Positions 62,497 through 64,000 of a stretch of DNA of 64,000 bases are shown here, one piece after another. The DNA is from an uncultured Psychroserpens sp. (GTDB lineage: Bacteria; Bacteroidota; Bacteroidia; Flavobacteriales; Flavobacteriaceae): the NCBI GenBank assembly GCA_947489585.1, contig CANLEE010000009.1:1-64000 (forward strand), read 5' to 3'. The position numbers and the translations under genes are program-made. The notes under the pieces are model-generated. The model was given only the letters and a program-made list of their open reading frames with translations. It was not told the origin of the DNA and searched no databases. How positions within the stretch are numbered: position 1 is the stretch's first letter; every line of letters begins with the position of its first letter.

Positions 62497-63333
62497 ATGA
62501 AAAATTTCACCCCTTTAAAAATGATGGTCATTTTTATGATGTGCTTGTTATCTTATGGTACTAATGCACAGAATTATGATTTCACTTTAGTGCAGAATAG
62601 TAGTTATAATTTTACTGTAGCAGCTGTATCTAAATTTGATTCAGGAAGCTTTCAGCCTATAACACAGTCTTATGGTTTTGTATTGGTAGTTCCTGATGGC
62701 GTTACCATAACTTTGGATGAAGTGCTTCCTTCTGGAACTAGTGAAACCGTAACAGCAATTCAAGGAACTAATGTAGCAGCTTTAGACTCAAATATGTCTG
62801 ATAAGGATTTGTTTTTGATAACTACAGATACTTCTGGAGCTACATTTAATGCGCATTCGGATGCTGCTACCATTCCTTTAGTTACATTAGCAGTTAATGG
62901 TAACCCAACTTCAGGAGAGATTAGATTATTGGCAAACGACTCCGACTTGGCAAGTCATCCAGCAATTAATGGATCTCTAGACGCATTTATACAAGTAGAT
63001 ATTACTGATGATAGTGCTGTAAATTTTAGTAATGAATTTAATGTACTTAGTGGTGCAGAGGCTTATAGTTTTGATACCCTTTCAGTAGAAACAGAAACTG
63101 AGATTTCAGATGTTATAATATATCCAAATCCTGCACAAACTGAAATAAACATTTCAGCATCAAATATAGTTATTGACCAAGTTGAGGTTTTCAATGTAGC
63201 TGGAAAGCGTGTGATGCTAGTTAAAAACCAATTGCAAAAAATAGATATTAGCCAATTACAATCTGCTTTATATTTTGTGAAGCTACGTAGTATCACTGGA
63301 ACTAGTAATACAATCAAACTTGTAAAAGAATAA
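62497..63333 (+). CDS. T9SS type A sorting domain protein
   Basis: A 278-residue exported protein (signal peptide ending near TNAQ). Residues about 27-190 form a beta-sandwich of unknown function (VVPDGVTITLDEVLPSG). The C-terminal 75 residues are a T9SS type A domain: VIIYPNPAQTEINIS, QVEVFNVAGKRVM and LYFVKLRSITG, ending with KLVKE. It is exported across the outer membrane and attached or released. It follows the CSLREA gene by about 80 bp and is probably cotranscribed. The ATG at 62497 is used; an upstream start at 62419 would add a poor leader. Confidence 0.88.
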   Translation: MKNFTPLKMMVIFMMCLLSYGTNAQNYDFTLVQNSSYNFTVAAVSKFDSGSFQPITQSYGFVLVVPDGVTITLDEVLPSGTSETVTAIQGTNVAALDSNMSDKDLFLITTDTSGATFNAHSDAATIPLVTLAVNGNPTSGEIRLLANDSDLASHPAINGSLDAFIQVDITDDSAVNFSNEFNVLSGAEAYSFDTLSVETETEISDVIIYPNPAQTEINISASNIVIDQVEVFNVAGKRVMLVKNQLQKIDISQLQSALYFVKLRSITGTSNTIKLVKE

Positions 63334-63368
63334 TAAGAATTAATAAACGGGCAAAAATTAAAATTGCT

Positions 63369-63440
63369 ATGAGAAAGAATCTTTTAAATCCCCCAATTTG
63401 TGCCCTTTTTATTTTAATTGGATTAATTATTAATAGCTGA
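63369..63440 (+). CDS. Micro-ORF A, hydrophobic peptide (23 aa)
   Basis: ATG at 63369, 23 codons: a Lys/Arg-bearing start (MRKNLLNPP) then a hydrophobic run ICALFILIGLII and TGA. It could span a membrane once. No family recognised. It overlaps a possible terminator of the T9SS gene, so a chance ORF cannot be excluded; the argument for it is that two similar units follow. Confidence 0.35.
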   Translation: MRKNLLNPPICALFILIGLIINS

Positions 63441-63442
63441 AA

Positions 63443-63524
63443 AAGCAACTATTTTGAATTAAAGGGGCAAATAGGCAATAGTTGCTTAGTAAGTGCCTCC
63501 TTATGTAAAAGTAGGGAGGTTTTT
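63443..63524 (+). repeat. Two hairpins after micro-ORF A
   Basis: First hairpin: perfect 11-bp stem AAGCAACTATT / AATAGTTGCTT (63443-63487). Second: CCTCCTTA / TAGGGAGG (63496-63519) with a T-run, a probable terminator. Confidence 0.7.
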
Positions 63525-63535
63525 AATCCAAATTT

Positions 63536-63604
63536 ATGAGTATTAAACAATTTAAGCTTTCATTAATAATACTTTTAATAGTAAACTCAACATATATATT
63601 TTGA
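63536..63604 (+). CDS. Micro-ORF B, hydrophobic peptide (22 aa)
   Basis: ATG at 63536, 22 codons: MSIKQFKLSLIILLIVNSTY and ending IF, followed by TGA. One short basic segment, then a continuous hydrophobic stretch. Unrelated in sequence to micro-ORF A but alike in size, charge and layout. Confidence 0.35.
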   Translation: MSIKQFKLSLIILLIVNSTYIF

Positions 63605-63626
63605 GCGAAATATAAATTAAAGTAGT

Positions 63627-63695
63627 CTTAGCAGGATCTCTTGTTTTGAGGCAAAGAGGTCTAAGAACCCATAGTTTTATAAAACTGTGGGTTCT
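63627..63695 (+). repeat. Two hairpins after micro-ORF B
   Basis: First hairpin: CTTAG..ATCTCTT / AAGAGGT.CTAAG (63627-63665, bulged). Second: a 14-bp stem AGAACCCATAGTTT / AAACTGTGGGTTCT (63664-63695). The two share bases 63664-63665, so the ends compete. Confidence 0.7.
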
Positions 63696-63746
63696 ATTTA
63701 TATCAAATTAAACAAAAGGTATCAAACTTAAATCTGAATTTAAAAA

Positions 63747-63842
63747 ATGAAAAAAAGAACAATAGTGCATTATAAAATAGAAATATTCTTAATCATCTTT
63801 TATACTTTTATTTTGATAGGCATATACATGTCTAATTCGTGA
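63747..63842 (+). CDS. Micro-ORF C, hydrophobic peptide (31 aa)
   Basis: ATG at 63747, 31 codons: MKKRTIVHYKIE then a hydrophobic run IFLIIFYTFILIGIYM and a short polar end, TGA. Preceded by an A-rich leader typical of translated flavobacterial genes (AATTTAAAAA). The best supported of the three micro-ORFs. Confidence 0.45.
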   Translation: MKKRTIVHYKIEIFLIIFYTFILIGIYMSNS

Positions 63843-63860
63843 AATTTCCAATTTGGTTAG

Positions 63861-63939
63861 TTAAAAATCTTATGTATTACAAAAAAGATTTTTAAGCACA
63901 GAGCTCATAACACGGAAAGGTTATGGGCTCTATTTTTTT
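63861..63939 (+). repeat. Two hairpins after micro-ORF C
   Basis: First hairpin: perfect 11-bp stem TTAAAAATCTT / AAGATTTTTAA (63861-63895). Second: 12-bp stem AGAGCTCATAAC / GTTATGGGCTCT (63900-63931) with a T-run, a terminator. Its right arm (GGGCTCTATTT) resembles that of unit B (GGGTTCTATTT). Confidence 0.7.
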
Positions 63940-63960
63940 AGTAAGATTAAATTTAGTAAC

Positions 63961-64000
63961 ATGGAAAATGCTTGTGTTTCAGTTTTTAGAAGATATTGTT
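63961..64000 (+). CDS. Possible micro-ORF D, partial (runs off the window)
   Basis: ATG at 63961 opens a frame MENACVSVFRRYC that is still open at the window edge. It lies 214 bp after the start of unit C, close to the 211-bp B-C spacing. It may be the next unit or the start of an ordinary gene. Confidence 0.25.
   Translation, partial: MENACVSVFRRYC

Noticed and set aside
63369..64000. Integron cassette array (small ORFs each followed by a hairpin)
   Set aside because: The hairpins lack attC features: no RYYYAAC at the 5' base nor GTTRRRY at the 3' base, and no integrase gene is in the window.

Overview
The window is a low-GC, gene-dense piece of a Bacteroidota chromosome, almost certainly from a marine-type Flavobacteriaceae. 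The evidence is a type IX secretion (T9SS) type B adhesin, PorP/SprF and OmpA-family T9SS/gliding proteins, a T9SS type A cargo, flavobacterial promoters (TTTG, about 19 nt, TAnnTTTG), A-rich rather than Shine-Dalgarno leaders, CSLREA and DUF11 proteins, and TPR-LuxR membrane regulators. I cannot name the genus from sequence alone.

Layout. 1-9.3 kb: the 3' part of a giant surface adhesin with nine nearly identical 429-bp DUF11 repeats, followed by PorP/SprF and a TPR/PD40/OmpA protein. 9.4-11.8 kb: idi, a 6-pyruvoyl-tetrahydropterin-synthase-family gene, manA, a small helical protein and tRNA-Thr(TGT). 11.9-15.0 kb: acyltransferase, DUF4369 lipoprotein, DUF819 permease. 15.07-18.0 kb: a compact six-gene operon (SPFH, glycine-zipper peptide, DUF4177, DUF1648, alpha/beta hydrolase, Arc-type DNA-binding protein) bounded by a predicted promoter and a terminator; a perfect sigma-54-type promoter stands back to back with its promoter and appears to drive only a transcript of about 115 nt. 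18.2-24.7 kb: a second hydrolase that lacks its nucleophile serine, a candidate small RNA, AlkB, a VanX-like peptidase, a DEAD-box helicase, VF530, YitT and TrmL. 24.7-32.3 kb: a complete trp operon (trpEGDCFBA) with a recognisable Trp-codon leader peptide and attenuator, invaded by REP-like palindromes, a GIY-YIG nuclease gene and a MITE-like repeat.

32.4-42.8 kb is rich in redox genes: YceI with MarR, TlpA-type and redoxin proteins, two rhodaneses, a DsbD with a duplicated N-terminal domain, then a minus-strand cluster running from msrB and msrA through two paralogous redoxins that flank a glutaredoxin-GNAT fusion, to an Asp-nucleophile hydrolase, a zinc-ribbon protein and an aldo/keto reductase. 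43-55 kb: a bifunctional penicillin-binding protein, an orphan DUF4255 (Pvc16-like) gene, an AraC regulator with an aspartic protease/DUF2306/LolA-like operon, the glycogen genes glgA and glgC, and an M28 peptidase with a lectin-like protein facing a membrane-anchored putative regulator.

55.5-64 kb: a TPR-LuxR membrane regulator, a CSLREA beta-helix protein and a T9SS type A protein. Identical pairs of TGTAACCC boxes, 11 bp apart, lie the same distance upstream of the likely promoters of the regulator and of the CSLREA gene, which suggests one small regulon. Downstream, the last 650 bp hold at least three (probably four) micro-ORFs for hydrophobic peptides of 22-31 residues, each of the three complete ones followed by two hairpins; I do not recognise this arrangement. 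All functional calls are by recognition of sequence features; no database search was run.
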